DNA of 64,000 nt, from contig NZ_JAUSXC010000001.1 in the NCBI RefSeq assembly GCF_030823405.1, positions 434,001 through 498,000 on the forward strand. Reading direction: 5' to 3'. The DNA comes from Chryseobacterium ginsenosidimutans. Lineage in GTDB: Bacteria; Bacteroidota; Bacteroidia; Flavobacteriales; Weeksellaceae. Below are positions 17,269-26,899 of this stretch, piece after piece; position 1 is the stretch's first letter; every line of letters starts with the position of its first letter. The notes under the pieces are model-generated. The model searched no databases. It was given only the letters and a program-made list of their open reading frames with translations, and was not told the DNA's origin. The translations under genes and the position numbers were made by a program.

Positions 17269-18708
17269 TTACTTTGTAACAGTTTCCCCTAAAAGTGTGC
17301 CCTGCGTGTTGTCGAATACGAAAACATTCACAATATCACCCATTTTTTGACCTTCCTGCATATCGAATACACAAACCGCGTTTTGAGAATTTCTTCCTTT
17401 CCACTGGTTTTTGTTCTTCTTGGAAATTCCTTCGATTAAAACTTCATGCACTCTTCCAACGTAGCCAACCATTCTTTTTCTCGAAAGCTCGCCCTGTAAA
17501 GCAATTACTTCCGCCAAACGTCTTTGTTTAACATCAGCAGGAATGTTGTCTTCCATCTTTTTGTGAGCAGGAGTTCCTGGTCTTTCAGAGTAGGAGAACA
17601 TATATCCGTAGTCGAACTCAACTTCTCTCATCAAACTTAATGTATCCTGGTGATCTTCCTCAGTTTCGTCGCAGAAACCGATGATCATATCTTGTGAAAA
17701 AGAAATATCGGGAACAATTTCTTTTGCTTTTTTAATTAAATCTAAATATTCTTCACGGGTATGTTGCCTGTTCATGGCTTCAAGCATTCTATTGCTTCCG
17801 CTTTGAACCGGTAAATGAACGTATTTGCATATATTATCATGCTTTGCAATCATTCTGAACACATCCAGGCTCATATCCTGAGGATTGGATGTCGAGAATC
17901 TGATTCTCATTTCCGGAAGAGCTTTAGCTACTGAATCGAGCAATTGTGCAAAATTAACAGCCGTTGCTTTCTGCATTTCAGAAGCTTTGGCGAAATCTTT
18001 TTTAGGTCCGCCTCCATACCAAAGGTAAGAGTCAACATTTTGCCCCAATAAAGTAATTTCTTTATAACCGTTTTCCCAAAGGTTTTTACATTCTTCTAAA
18101 ATAGAATGCGGATCACGGCTTCTTTCTCTTCCTCTGGTAAACGGAACCACACAGAAAGTACACATATTATCACAACCTCTTGTAATTGTAACGAAGGCTG
18201 TAACACCATTTCCACCTAAACGAACCGGATTAATATCTGCATAAGTTTCTTCTTTTGAAAGAATTACGTTAATTGCATCTCTTCCGTCTTCGGTTTCTTT
18301 TAAAAGATTGGGTAAATCTCTGTATGCATCGGGCCCTACAACAAGATCTACCAACTGTTCTTCTTCTAAGAATTTAGTTTTCAATCTTTCGGCCATACAT
18401 CCAAGAACACCAACCGTCATATTCGGACGTTCTTTTTTCAGTTTTTTGAACTGAGCAAGACGCATTCTCACAGTTTGCTCAGCTTTTTCACGGATAGAGC
18501 ATGTATTTAAAAGAATAAGATCTGCCTCTTCAACTTTAAGAGTTGTATTGTATCCCTGTTCGTTAAGAATCGACGCAACGATCTCTGAATCAGAAAAATT
18601 CATCTGACAACCATAACTCTCCAAGAATAATTTCTTTGAGTTACCGTCTTTTTCTGCAATTGCAAAAGCCTCTCCCTGTTTTGTTTCGTCTATATATTTT
18701 TCTTGCAC
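17269..18708 (-). CDS. miaB: tRNA-2-methylthio-N6-isopentenyladenosine synthase MiaB
   Basis: A radical SAM methylthiotransferase that converts i6A37 to ms2i6A37 in tRNAs. N-terminal UPF0004 Cys residues appear as [25 protein letters not shown] and [10 protein letters not shown]. The radical SAM motif is [10 protein letters not shown], and a C-terminal TRAM domain ends the 479-residue protein. The downstream enzyme of the same pathway, MiaE, is at 41124-41702. Extra N-terminal residues before [10 protein letters not shown] are within the family's range. Confidence 0.97.
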   Translation of the reverse strand: MQEKYIDETKQGEAFAIAEKDGNSKKLFLESYGCQMNFSDSEIVASILNEQGYNTTLKVEEADLILLNTCSIREKAEQTVRMRLAQFKKLKKERPNMTVGVLGCMAERLKTKFLEEEQLVDLVVGPDAYRDLPNLLKETEDGRDAINVILSKEETYADINPVRLGGNGVTAFVTITRGCDNMCTFCVVPFTRGRERSRDPHSILEECKNLWENGYKEITLLGQNVDSYLWYGGGPKKDFAKASEMQKATAVNFAQLLDSVAKALPEMRIRFSTSNPQDMSLDVFRMIAKHDNICKYVHLPVQSGSNRMLEAMNRQHTREEYLDLIKKAKEIVPDISFSQDMIIGFCDETEEDHQDTLSLMREVEFDYGYMFSYSERPGTPAHKKMEDNIPADVKQRRLAEVIALQGELSRKRMVGYVGRVHEVLIEGISKKNKNQWKGRNSQNAVCVFDMQEGQKMGDIVNVFVFDNTQGTLLGETVTK

Positions 18709-18720
18709 AATGGTCTGTTT

Positions 18721-18771
18721 AAGGTTTAAAATTTAAAGCTCAAGGTTTTCCGACTTTGATTTTTAAACTTT
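18721..18771. repeat. imperfect inverted repeat upstream of miaB
   Basis: Arms at 18721-18738 and 18754-18771 match at 15 of 18 positions when folded, with a 15-nt loop. AT-rich TTTAAA-type palindromes like this are probably decayed intergenic repeats. No function is visible. Confidence 0.45.
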
Positions 18772-19016
18772 GAACTTTTGAATTAATTTGCAAAGATACA
18801 AAATCTTGTGACAGATTGGCAGGAGATTATCCATTCATATTAGATGAATTTTGCCTGAGCAAAATCAATTTGTGAGTGCCAGTTGCAAACATATTTATTC
18901 ATTTGCGATTTAGGTTCCCATTACAGCAATTTGGACCAAAGTTTCTTAAACAGAAGCTCTACAAATTTTCACATAAGTTTTTACTTGAGATAATGCCGCA
19001 AAATTACAAAAAGCAA

Positions 19017-19044
19017 AGAAGCCTCACTGAACAGCGAAGTTTCT
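19017..19044 (-). terminator. possible terminator after the MFS gene
   Basis: An imperfect hairpin (12 bp with two mismatches) is followed on the minus strand by TTTGCTTTTTG, 21 bases after the MFS stop codon. The mismatches keep confidence low. Confidence 0.4.
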
Positions 19045-19064
19045 TATAAATTTTATCCCGAAAA

Positions 19065-20300
19065 TTAAATTTCAGACCGAGCTTTGCTGCCTGTCTCTTT
19101 AAGTAGTAATGAAATGAAAATTGCCAGTACAATTCCTACAACCCAAAATAAAATTGAATGCTGGAAATGTAGATTTCCGGAAGACGCTTCAAGGCTTTTT
19201 CCAAACCATCTACTGAAAATCGGACTTAATAAAGTCGTCACCCCGAAAGTGATAAAATTAATTGCTCCCGTGGCACTTCCTTTTACAAAATCAGGATTTG
19301 TTTCCTTAATAACAGAATACGGAATCATCGCTGCTCCCGAACCCAAACCAAGAATAAACATGCTGATTTTCGCAGGATATAATTCCGGAAGATAAATTAA
19401 TTGCAGTAAACTGATGATCATTAAAACGGCTCCGCCAACCAAAACAGGTTTTCTACGACCCATTTTATCAGTAATAAAACCTAATAACGGACATCCGAAA
19501 ACCCAGCCGAAAGCTACCATGGCACTGGTAATTGCCGCTTCATGAAAAACAAATCCTTTATCTTTTTCAAAAAAAGCAACCGCCCAGGTCATGGCAAAAA
19601 TCGTCGTAGGGGCAAATAACAGTCCTGAAATAATTCCGCAAAGCCATGATTGTGGATTTTTAAAAACAATTTTATACGGTTCTAAATATCCTAAATGATG
19701 CGTTTTATTTTCCTTCAAGTCTTCAGATTTATCTTCTTTAGGAATAACAACAAACAAAACAAAGGCTGTGATAATCGTGAAAATACCCGACCAAAGCCAG
19801 AAAGTATGAATATTTACTCCTTCTTCGACCCAAGGCCCGACAATAAACTGGCCTGCCGTTCCACCCAACATTCCGATGCATTGAGTAAAACCGATGGCCG
19901 TAGCCAACGACTTTGAAGAAAAACCTTTACTCGCAAGATACACACAGCCCGGAAACGCAAAGGCACAACCCGCGCCCTGCAACAATCTCCCCGAAACTCC
20001 CGCAACCTGACTTGAAATTAAGAACAATAAACATCCGATTCCTAAAATTAATGTTCCGACAAAAAGCGATTTTTTACCTCCGAATTTATCTAAAGCAATT
20101 CCCGCAATCAAACTGCAGGTGGAATAGGTGTAATAATATGTTCCGACCATACTGATGAGTTTGAGTTCGGTTGTATTGAAATTATTAACCAGTTCAGGAA
20201 TCATTACCGCCGGTGCAGACCTGATTACATAATCTAAAAAGTAAAAAATAAGCCCGAAAACCCATGCAATGATGTAGAACTTCTTCAAAGATGCACTCAT
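19065..20300 (-). CDS. MFS transporter coupled to poxB
   Basis: A 411-residue, 12-helix major facilitator. The loop 2-3 motif reads LDKFGGKKSLFVG and the loop 8-9 counterpart ITDKMGRRKPVLVGG. Its start codon shares one base with the poxB stop (TAATG), which strongly suggests translational coupling. The substrate cannot be read from sequence. The coupling makes pyruvate, acetate or another small carboxylate a reasonable but untested guess. Confidence 0.85.
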   Translation of the reverse strand: MSASLKKFYIIAWVFGLIFYFLDYVIRSAPAVMIPELVNNFNTTELKLISMVGTYYYTYSTCSLIAGIALDKFGGKKSLFVGTLILGIGCLLFLISSQVAGVSGRLLQGAGCAFAFPGCVYLASKGFSSKSLATAIGFTQCIGMLGGTAGQFIVGPWVEEGVNIHTFWLWSGIFTIITAFVLFVVIPKEDKSEDLKENKTHHLGYLEPYKIVFKNPQSWLCGIISGLLFAPTTIFAMTWAVAFFEKDKGFVFHEAAITSAMVAFGWVFGCPLLGFITDKMGRRKPVLVGGAVLMIISLLQLIYLPELYPAKISMFILGLGSGAAMIPYSVIKETNPDFVKGSATGAINFITFGVTTLLSPIFSRWFGKSLEASSGNLHFQHSILFWVVGIVLAIFISLLLKETGSKARSEI

Positions 20301-22033
20301 TATAGCAATCCTTTAATATGTTTGTAGTTTGTTTTTACTGTATCTAACGCTTCTTCCATTTTTCCACCCAACATCAGTTGTGCCATAGATTTTGTCATGC
20401 CTACCACTTGATCAAATTCAATTTTTGGTGGTAAAGCCAGAGCATTCGGATTGGTGAAAATATTTAAAAGATAAGGTCCGCTATAATCAAGACATTCTTT
20501 AATGGCAGCCTCAACTTCTTCAGGATGGTGAACATTTTTTCCCGGATAACCCATTGCTTGAGCGATCATTCCGAAATCAGGATTAACCATATCCGTTTCA
20601 TTATCAGGCATTCCACCAACTTCCATTTCCAGTTTTACCATTCCTAAAGCTCTGTTATTAAAAACAATTAATTTCACAGGCAGTTTATATTGAAAAATAG
20701 TCGCCATATCGCCTAATAGCATAGATAAACCTCCGTCTCCGCACATCGCAATCACCTGTTTGTCCGGATGAGCCAGAGAAGCCCCAATCGCCATCGGCAT
20801 TGCATTTGCCATCGAACCGTGGTTGAATGAACCCAACATTTTTCGTTCACCCGTTCCGGTAATATATCTTGCACCCCAAACGCAGCACATTCCCGTATCT
20901 ACGGTGAAAATGGCGTCATTTTTTGCTAATTTATCTAAAGTATACGTCACAAATTCCGGCTGAATCGCATTTTCTTTCCCGAAATCTTTTACATACGTCA
21001 ATTGAGTTTCTTTTACTTTTTCATAAAATTCCAATTGCTGATTCAGGAAATGAACATCTGTTTTTTCTTTTAATAAGGGTAATAAAGCTTTGATTGTCTC
21101 TTTCACATCACCCGTCAATCCCAACTCCAGCTTGGCTCTTCTGCCTAATCTTTCAGGACTTTCATCGATCTGAACAATTTTATTTTTAACAGGCATAAAC
21201 TTCTGATAAGGAAAATCTGTTCCCAAAAGAATCAACAAATCCGCTTCATGCATAGCGTGATAGGCTGAAGGAAGCCCCAAAAGTCCCGTCAATCCCACTT
21301 CATTAGGATTATTCGGCTGAATTGCCATTTTCCCACGGAAAGAATATCCTACGGGAGATTTTAAATATTTTGAAAGTTGTATGACTTCTCCATTCGCTTT
21401 TTCTGCTCCAATTCCGCAATAGATTGTTACTTTTTCGCTTTCGTTGATAAGATTTGCCAATTGATTCAATTCTTCATCAGACGGACGAATTACCGGATTG
21501 GTTTTAAATATTTTATTAGAAGTTGTCGCCTCTTCCGCATCCATTTCGGAAACATCACCCGGAAGTCCTATTACCGCAACTCCTTTTTTGGAAATAGCAT
21601 GTTGAATTGCCGTCTGCAAAGTCCTTTGAACCTGTTCCGGTCTTGTAATCATCTGATTGTAATAACTGCAATCGTCAAACAATTTTATCGTATTGGTTTC
21701 CTGAAAATAATCCATTCCCATTTCTTCACTTGGTATCGTGGAAGCAATCACCAACATCGGAAGATGAGAACGATGTGCCTCGTAAACACCATTAATCAAA
21801 TGAACGTGCCCCGGTCCGCAACTTCCTGCGCATACTGCAAAGCCATCCAACTCTGCTTCTGCCGCCGCTGCGTACGCTCCAACTTCCTCATGTCTTACAT
21901 GAATCCACTCGATACTGCTTTTCTTTACGGCAATATTTAAATGATTAAGGCTGTCGCCCGTTACTGCATAAATTCTTTTTACGTTTGCATTTTCGAGCAT
22001 TTCAACGATTTGCTCAGCTATATTTTTAGCCAT
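20300..22033 (-). CDS. poxB: thiamine-dependent pyruvate:quinone oxidoreductase-type enzyme (PoxB)
   Basis: A 577-residue ThDP/FAD enzyme of the pyruvate oxidase type, which decarboxylates pyruvate to acetate and passes electrons to quinone. Visible are the cofactor Glu region RHEEVGAYAAAAEAELDG, the acceptor region SCGPGHVHLINGVYEA and the ThDP motif GDGGLSML with FNN about 28 residues later. Length and order match PoxB rather than acetolactate synthase. Whether the C-terminal membrane-binding peptide works as in E. coli is unclear. The gene leads the poxB-MFS pair. Confidence 0.85.
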   Translation of the reverse strand: MAKNIAEQIVEMLENANVKRIYAVTGDSLNHLNIAVKKSSIEWIHVRHEEVGAYAAAAEAELDGFAVCAGSCGPGHVHLINGVYEAHRSHLPMLVIASTIPSEEMGMDYFQETNTIKLFDDCSYYNQMITRPEQVQRTLQTAIQHAISKKGVAVIGLPGDVSEMDAEEATTSNKIFKTNPVIRPSDEELNQLANLINESEKVTIYCGIGAEKANGEVIQLSKYLKSPVGYSFRGKMAIQPNNPNEVGLTGLLGLPSAYHAMHEADLLILLGTDFPYQKFMPVKNKIVQIDESPERLGRRAKLELGLTGDVKETIKALLPLLKEKTDVHFLNQQLEFYEKVKETQLTYVKDFGKENAIQPEFVTYTLDKLAKNDAIFTVDTGMCCVWGARYITGTGERKMLGSFNHGSMANAMPMAIGASLAHPDKQVIAMCGDGGLSMLLGDMATIFQYKLPVKLIVFNNRALGMVKLEMEVGGMPDNETDMVNPDFGMIAQAMGYPGKNVHHPEEVEAAIKECLDYSGPYLLNIFTNPNALALPPKIEFDQVVGMTKSMAQLMLGGKMEEALDTVKTNYKHIKGLL

Positions 22034-22182
22034 AATTAATATTTTGGTGGTTTATTATTTGAAAGACCGGATTTGGAATACGGATTAAGGAAACTGTTCT
22101 TAAATAAAGATCAGTAGCTCAATCAAATTTATGGAATAATAAATGTTTTAACGATTTATAAATCTTAAAATTTAATTATAAT

Positions 22183-22216
22183 TCAAAAAAAAGACTCTGC
22201 TGAATTGCAAAGTCTT
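22183..22216 (-). terminator. Rho-independent terminator after lysA
   Basis: On the minus strand AAGACT ... AGTCTT forms the stem (9 of 10 bp including an inner GCA/TGC) and is directly followed by eight T residues. It is about 100 bases past the lysA stop. Confidence 0.75.
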
Positions 22217-22318
22217 ATGTTTATTAAAAATACTAATTTTTCTGTCTGACGAAGTAAAATGAACTATACTGTCGTGGAAGTTATATTATCTTAAAAATAT
22301 TTTCTTTTAGAAATGAAC

Positions 22319-23518
22319 TTACAATACTTCAATCTGATTTCTCAAAAGATCTTCAAATTCATCTCTTTTTCTGATCAAATGAGCCTTCCCGTCTAAGAAA
22401 AGAACTTCAGCAGGCTTTAACCTTGAATTAAAGTTTGAACTCATTTCAAAACCGTAAGCTCCGGCATTATGGAATGCTAAAATGTCACCCTCTCTTACTT
22501 CATTCAGCTTTCTATCCCAAGCAAAAGTATCTGTCTCACAGATATTTCCAACTACGGTATAAATTCTTTCTGCGCCTTTCGGGTTAGATAAATTTTCGAT
22601 AACGTGGTAAGAATCGTAGAACATCGGGCGAATCAAGTGATTGAATCCAGAATTCACTCCGACAAAAACTGTCGCTGTCGTTTGCTTGATAACATTAGCT
22701 TTAACTAATAAATACCCACTTTTCCCTACTAAGAATTTTCCAGGCTCGAACCACAGTTCGAATTTTTTTCCTGTTGATTTTGAAAACTCAGAAATCACTT
22801 TTTCAACTTTTTTACCTAAAGTTTTCACATCCGTCTCCTCCTCGCTGTCCTGATACGGAATTTTGAAACCACTTCCCATATCAAGATATTTAAGATTCGG
22901 GAAATGCTCAGAAAGTTCGAGCATAATATCCAAAGCTTGCAGAAAAACATCCGGATCTTTAATTTCACTGCCTGTATGCATGTGAAGACCTTCAACATTT
23001 AAGTTGGTGCTTTTCATCACTCTTTCGATATGACGAACCTGGTGAATGGAAATACCGAATTTACTATCAATATGACCTGTAGAAATTTTATAGTTACCTC
23101 CGGCAAAAATGTGTGGGTTGATTCTTACCAAGATAGGATATGTATTCCCGTATTTGTTACCGAACTGCTCAAGAATAGAGATATTATCAATATTAATATG
23201 AACTCCATGTGTCATTGCTTCTTCAATTTCAGCTAAATCCACACAATTGGGAGTAAATAATATTTTTTCTTTCGGAAATCCTGCTTTTAACCCCAGTTTC
23301 ACTTCATTAATTGATACACAATCCAAAGAAGCACCCAAGTTCTTGACGTACTTAAGAATGTTGATGTTTGTCAACGCCTTCGCAGCATAGAAGAACCTTG
23401 TGTGTTTTAAAAAAGAAGATGTAAGCTTTTCGTATTGAATTTTAATAGATTCTGCATCGTAAACATACACCGGTGTACCAAACTCATTGGCAATCTTCAG
23501 TAATTCTTTTGAATTCAT
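22319..23518 (-). CDS. lysA: diaminopimelate decarboxylase
   Basis: A PLP-dependent fold III decarboxylase making lysine from meso-diaminopimelate. It has the PLP lysine in FFYAAKALTN, the HTGSEI stretch, the Gly-rich DMGSGFKIP phosphate-binding loop and the catalytic CETDTFAWDR. The protein has 399 residues from the ATG at 23518 (MNSKELLKIANEFGTPVYVYD), which fits family N-termini better than a start 13 codons upstream. It has its own terminator. Confidence 0.94.
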   Translation of the reverse strand: MNSKELLKIANEFGTPVYVYDAESIKIQYEKLTSSFLKHTRFFYAAKALTNINILKYVKNLGASLDCVSINEVKLGLKAGFPKEKILFTPNCVDLAEIEEAMTHGVHINIDNISILEQFGNKYGNTYPILVRINPHIFAGGNYKISTGHIDSKFGISIHQVRHIERVMKSTNLNVEGLHMHTGSEIKDPDVFLQALDIMLELSEHFPNLKYLDMGSGFKIPYQDSEEETDVKTLGKKVEKVISEFSKSTGKKFELWFEPGKFLVGKSGYLLVKANVIKQTTATVFVGVNSGFNHLIRPMFYDSYHVIENLSNPKGAERIYTVVGNICETDTFAWDRKLNEVREGDILAFHNAGAYGFEMSSNFNSRLKPAEVLFLDGKAHLIRKRDEFEDLLRNQIEVL

Positions 23519-23857
23519 AATATAGTAAAACTTCTTTTTTTGATTAAGAAAATGCAAAGATAGTGAGAAATTGTTTATAATTTAAAATCAATCACATAGA
23601 ACATTATTCTTAAAATTTCGATTTTACAGAATAAAAATCTTTTTATAAAAAATTACAGAGTTTTTTATATTATTTATTCAAGCTGTTTCCGATTGAAACA
23701 ATTATTATTAAAATTAACAAAAATGCAATTATAGAAAGAGATTTGGGAAGTTGACCGTGCAGCCCAATTTTGTTCTTTTTGGCGGAATAATCTCTTATCT
23801 TCTTTATTGCAATAGAAAATAACTAATTTTCAAGGAGATTTCTTTTATACAATCAAA
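23519..23857. other. intergenic stretch between the exonuclease gene and lysA
   Basis: 339 bases without a complete gene. The only coding-like feature is a startless minus-strand frame at 23670-23807, listed separately. The rest is very AT-rich with no clear hairpin or exact TAnnTTTG promoter. Confidence 0.5.
23670..23807 (-). pseudogene. possible remnant of a small membrane protein without a start codon
   Basis: A 45-codon open frame on the minus strand encodes a Lys-rich head (KKIRDYSAKKNKIGLHG) and then one strongly hydrophobic helix (LSIIAFLLILIIIVSIGNSL). The position where a Met would be expected reads ATA (23807). No ATG, GTG or TTG occurs between it and the upstream stop. It could be a decayed gene or a chance frame. 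Confidence 0.3.
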
Positions 23858-25081
23858 TTATTTTGGAAGCGGCAGTATTTCAAAATCTTCGCGAAGCAAA
23901 GCCAATTGCAATTCATTATTTAAATCTGTTGATTGAAACTGCAGATCTATTTTTAACTTTGAAAGTTTGCTTAATGTCTGAATCTGAGTAAAAAGCTCAT
24001 AGAAGCCATAGGAAATTATTTTTCCGTTTTCTACAATTAAAAACAATTTTTCACCTAATTTCCGTCCTTGTCCCAACCAGAGTTCATTTCGTTTTTTAAA
24101 CTCAATTTTATTCCTAAACACTTCAATATCATTATATTCTTCGATTTTCCCGATAAACTGAACCGCTTTTGAACCTTGTGTAAAAGACCTGAATTTCAGG
24201 ATGGGTTTTTCAGATCTGTTCAATTTATTTTTCTCAACGATATATTTGCCATTTCTGTGATAGAGACCAAATGCAAGCTGTTCTCTTTTTCTTATTCCTT
24301 TTGAATTTAAAATCAGTTTGGCAATAATTTCTGTTCCTGTTGGTTCATAATTGATCTGTTCAACATCTTTCTGAATGGCTTCCCATTTTTTAGATTTAGA
24401 ATTAAAAACTTTTTTTGAAAATTTATTAATATCCTGGACATGATCAGAAAAAATGATTTTTCCTGCTTCATTTTGAAAATAAACAAATCCTTTTTCGTTC
24501 GGAAGATCCTGCGTCAAAACCTTGATTTTATTGATGTAAGTTTTAGCATTTGATTCCTCATGCTGTTCCTGAATGATTTCATTTTCAGTATCTTTCGACA
24601 CCAAAAGTTTAAACAACTCCAAGGTTGCACGGGCATCTCCTTCTGCCCTGTGATGGTTTGTCAGAGGAATTCCGAGGGATTTTACCAATTTCCCCAAGGA
24701 ATAACTTACTTCATCAGGAATCAGTTTCTTAGCCAAAGGAATTGTATCTAATGTATTGATTTTAAAATCATAACCAAGTCTCTGAAAAGACTGGCGAAGC
24801 ATTCTGTAGTCAAAATCGATATTATGACCAACTAAAGTCGTATTGGCTGTGATTTCGACTATTCTTTTAGCAATTTCATGGAATTTAGGTGCCGTTTTAA
24901 CCATTTTTGGAGTAATACTGGTTAACTTCTGCACAAAAGGTGTGATATCGCTTTCGGGATTTACCAACGAAATAAACTGGTCAACAATTTTCTGACCATC
25001 GTATCTGTAAATAGCAACATCTATAATGCATTCTTTTCTGTAACCTGCACCATTACTCTCTATGTCAATTATTGAATACAT
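23858..25081 (-). CDS. DnaQ-type 3'-5' exonuclease fused to a degenerate GIY-YIG-like domain
   Basis: A 407-residue protein. Residues 1-165 are a DEDDh exonuclease like the DNA polymerase III epsilon subunit: DIESNG (Asp6, Glu8), HNIDFDYRML (Asp near 89-91) and HHRAEGDA (His144, Asp149). From about residue 193 the sequence aligns by eye with the UvrC/Cho GIY-YIG domain (LPNEKGFVYFQNEAGKIIF, then TGTEIIAKLILNSKGI). The GIY and YIG tyrosines and the arginine are replaced, so this domain is probably inactive. The C-terminal 130 residues are unassigned. A repair or proofreading role is inferred. Confidence 0.85.
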   Translation of the reverse strand: MYSIIDIESNGAGYRKECIIDVAIYRYDGQKIVDQFISLVNPESDITPFVQKLTSITPKMVKTAPKFHEIAKRIVEITANTTLVGHNIDFDYRMLRQSFQRLGYDFKINTLDTIPLAKKLIPDEVSYSLGKLVKSLGIPLTNHHRAEGDARATLELFKLLVSKDTENEIIQEQHEESNAKTYINKIKVLTQDLPNEKGFVYFQNEAGKIIFSDHVQDINKFSKKVFNSKSKKWEAIQKDVEQINYEPTGTEIIAKLILNSKGIRKREQLAFGLYHRNGKYIVEKNKLNRSEKPILKFRSFTQGSKAVQFIGKIEEYNDIEVFRNKIEFKKRNELWLGQGRKLGEKLFLIVENGKIISYGFYELFTQIQTLSKLSKLKIDLQFQSTDLNNELQLALLREDFEILPLPK

Positions 25082-25244
25082 TTAAATTTATACAACTTTA
25101 TTTGGATTAACATGTATTGTCTATTTCACGACCAAACATATTAATGATTAAAACATAACTTGTGCCACAGGAAATTTCATTAATATACGTCTTACTAAAT
25201 TCTCCAAAGGCAATCCTGCTAAAATAATAAAAAATATATAATTT

Positions 25245-26771
25245 CTATCTCCTTCTTCCTCCTAATCCCAACATTCCAAGAATAGCTTTTGCACCTTCAC
25301 GCATTAAAGTGCTTGTAAAAGTTCTCCCCGCCTTACTTTGTAAAACCTGCTCAAACATTCCCGGCTCTTCTTTTACGGGTTTTGTTTTTTGATTCGGAGC
25401 AGCTGTCTGTGCAGCTTCTTCCATTCTTTTTACCAATATTTCGTAGGCAGATTCGTTATCTACAACTTTCTCATATTTAGCAACTAAGGCAGATTTACCT
25501 GTCAAATCTGAAATTTCGGCATCGTTTAAAACATCCATTCTTGATTCCGGGGAAATCAAATAAGTATGAACCAACGGTGTCGGAATCCCTTTTTCATCCA
25601 GGGCCGTCACAAAAGCCTCTCCAATTCCTAAATTCTGAATTAAAGTGGAAGCGTCATAAAATTCTGTTGTAGGATAATTTTCTACAGCCTTAGAAATTTC
25701 TTTTTTGTCTTTTGCCGTAAAACCTCTCAAAGCGTGCTGAATTTTTAATCCTAATTGAGAAAGAACCGCTTCGGGAACATCGCCGGGAATTTGGGTAATA
25801 AAATAAATTCCGACACCTTTTGAACGGATCAGCTTGACCATCGTTTCGATTTGTGAAACCAATGCTTTTGAGGATTCATCAAAAATTAAGTGTGCTTCAT
25901 CGATAAATAAAACTAATTTTGGCTTACCACTGTCTCCTTCCTCAGGAAATGTCATGTAAATTTCAGCAAAAAGAGAAAGCATGAATGTTGAAAACAATTG
26001 AGGTTTACTCTGAATATCAGCAACTCTCAAAATATTTACAACTCCTTTCCCATCCCTTGTCTCAAGCAGATCATGAACATCAAAGCTTAGTTCTCCAAAG
26101 AAACCTGAAGCTCCCTGTTGTTCCAGTGCAACGATTGATCTTAAAATCGCACCCAAAGAAGCTGAAGCAATTGATCCGTAATTAGATGAAAGTTCAGCCT
26201 TGCCTTCTGGGTTTTCAGTGACATACTGAAGAACTTTTTTAAGATCATTCAAATCAATTAAAGGCAGTCCTTTATCATCACAATATTTGAAAACAATTGA
26301 CATAATACTTTGCTGAGTATCATTCAATTCTAAGATTTTACTTAATAAAACAGGACCGAATTCTGTAACCGTTGCTCTCAGTTTCACCCCTCTTTCTCCG
26401 GAAATTGTCATCAGTTCCACCGGAAAAGACTGCGGATTATAAGGAAGCTGCGTTTTTGCATACCTTTCCTGAATTGCCGGATTTTCTGTTCCCGCTTCTG
26501 CAATTCCTGAAAAGTCACCTTTAATATCCAACACCAACGATGGAATTCCCTGATGAGAAAGTTGTTCTGCAAAAACCTGCAATGTTTTCGTCTTACCAGT
26601 TCCTGTAGCCCCTGAAATAAGCCCGTGTCGATTGATTGTCTTTAAAGGAATTGTAACATTGATTTCAGGAACGACTTCCCCATCCAACATTCCTTTTCCC
26701 AATATAATATGTTCTCCTTTTGGAGTGTATCTGGTATTTAATTCTTCAATAAATTGTGCTTTGTCTGCCAT
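25245..26771 (-). CDS. HerA-like (DUF853) ATPase
   Basis: A 508-residue FtsK/HerA-superfamily ATPase. Walker A is GATGTGKTK near residue 55, Walker B LVLFIDEAHLIFD near residue 290. The DUF853 pattern is seen in LKATVTEFGP-like and ILELNDTQQSIMSIVF segments. These proteins are found in many bacteria and are poorly characterised. DNA translocation is suggested by the fold, and the real substrate is unknown. It has no HerA-partner nuclease next to it, though the adjacent minus-strand gene is an exonuclease. Confidence 0.85.
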   Translation of the reverse strand: MADKAQFIEELNTRYTPKGEHIILGKGMLDGEVVPEINVTIPLKTINRHGLISGATGTGKTKTLQVFAEQLSHQGIPSLVLDIKGDFSGIAEAGTENPAIQERYAKTQLPYNPQSFPVELMTISGERGVKLRATVTEFGPVLLSKILELNDTQQSIMSIVFKYCDDKGLPLIDLNDLKKVLQYVTENPEGKAELSSNYGSIASASLGAILRSIVALEQQGASGFFGELSFDVHDLLETRDGKGVVNILRVADIQSKPQLFSTFMLSLFAEIYMTFPEEGDSGKPKLVLFIDEAHLIFDESSKALVSQIETMVKLIRSKGVGIYFITQIPGDVPEAVLSQLGLKIQHALRGFTAKDKKEISKAVENYPTTEFYDASTLIQNLGIGEAFVTALDEKGIPTPLVHTYLISPESRMDVLNDAEISDLTGKSALVAKYEKVVDNESAYEILVKRMEEAAQTAAPNQKTKPVKEEPGMFEQVLQSKAGRTFTSTLMREGAKAILGMLGLGGRRR

Positions 26772-26899
26772 TTGCTTATTTTTAACTTATAAATATAAAG
26801 TTTTCTGGAAAATATTTACTCATCAAAGAAATAATATTAGCTATATGCTTTATTAATTTTTATAAATACTTTTACCAAAGTAAAATTAATACCAGAACC

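Larger units (their letters stand above)
18709..19064. other. intergenic stretch between the MFS gene and miaB
   Basis: 356 bases without a convincing gene. It holds an imperfect 18-bp inverted repeat at 18721-18771, a short GATTTTGC/GCAAAATT hairpin near 18845-18865 and a possible terminator near the MFS stop. Reading both strands gave no open frame with plausible coding character. Confidence 0.6.

Noticed and set aside
21377..21940. A 187-codon plus-strand open frame opposite poxB
   Set aside because: It lies wholly inside a well-supported gene on the other strand, and its product is Cys-, Phe- and Arg-rich with no domain. It is an antisense shadow.
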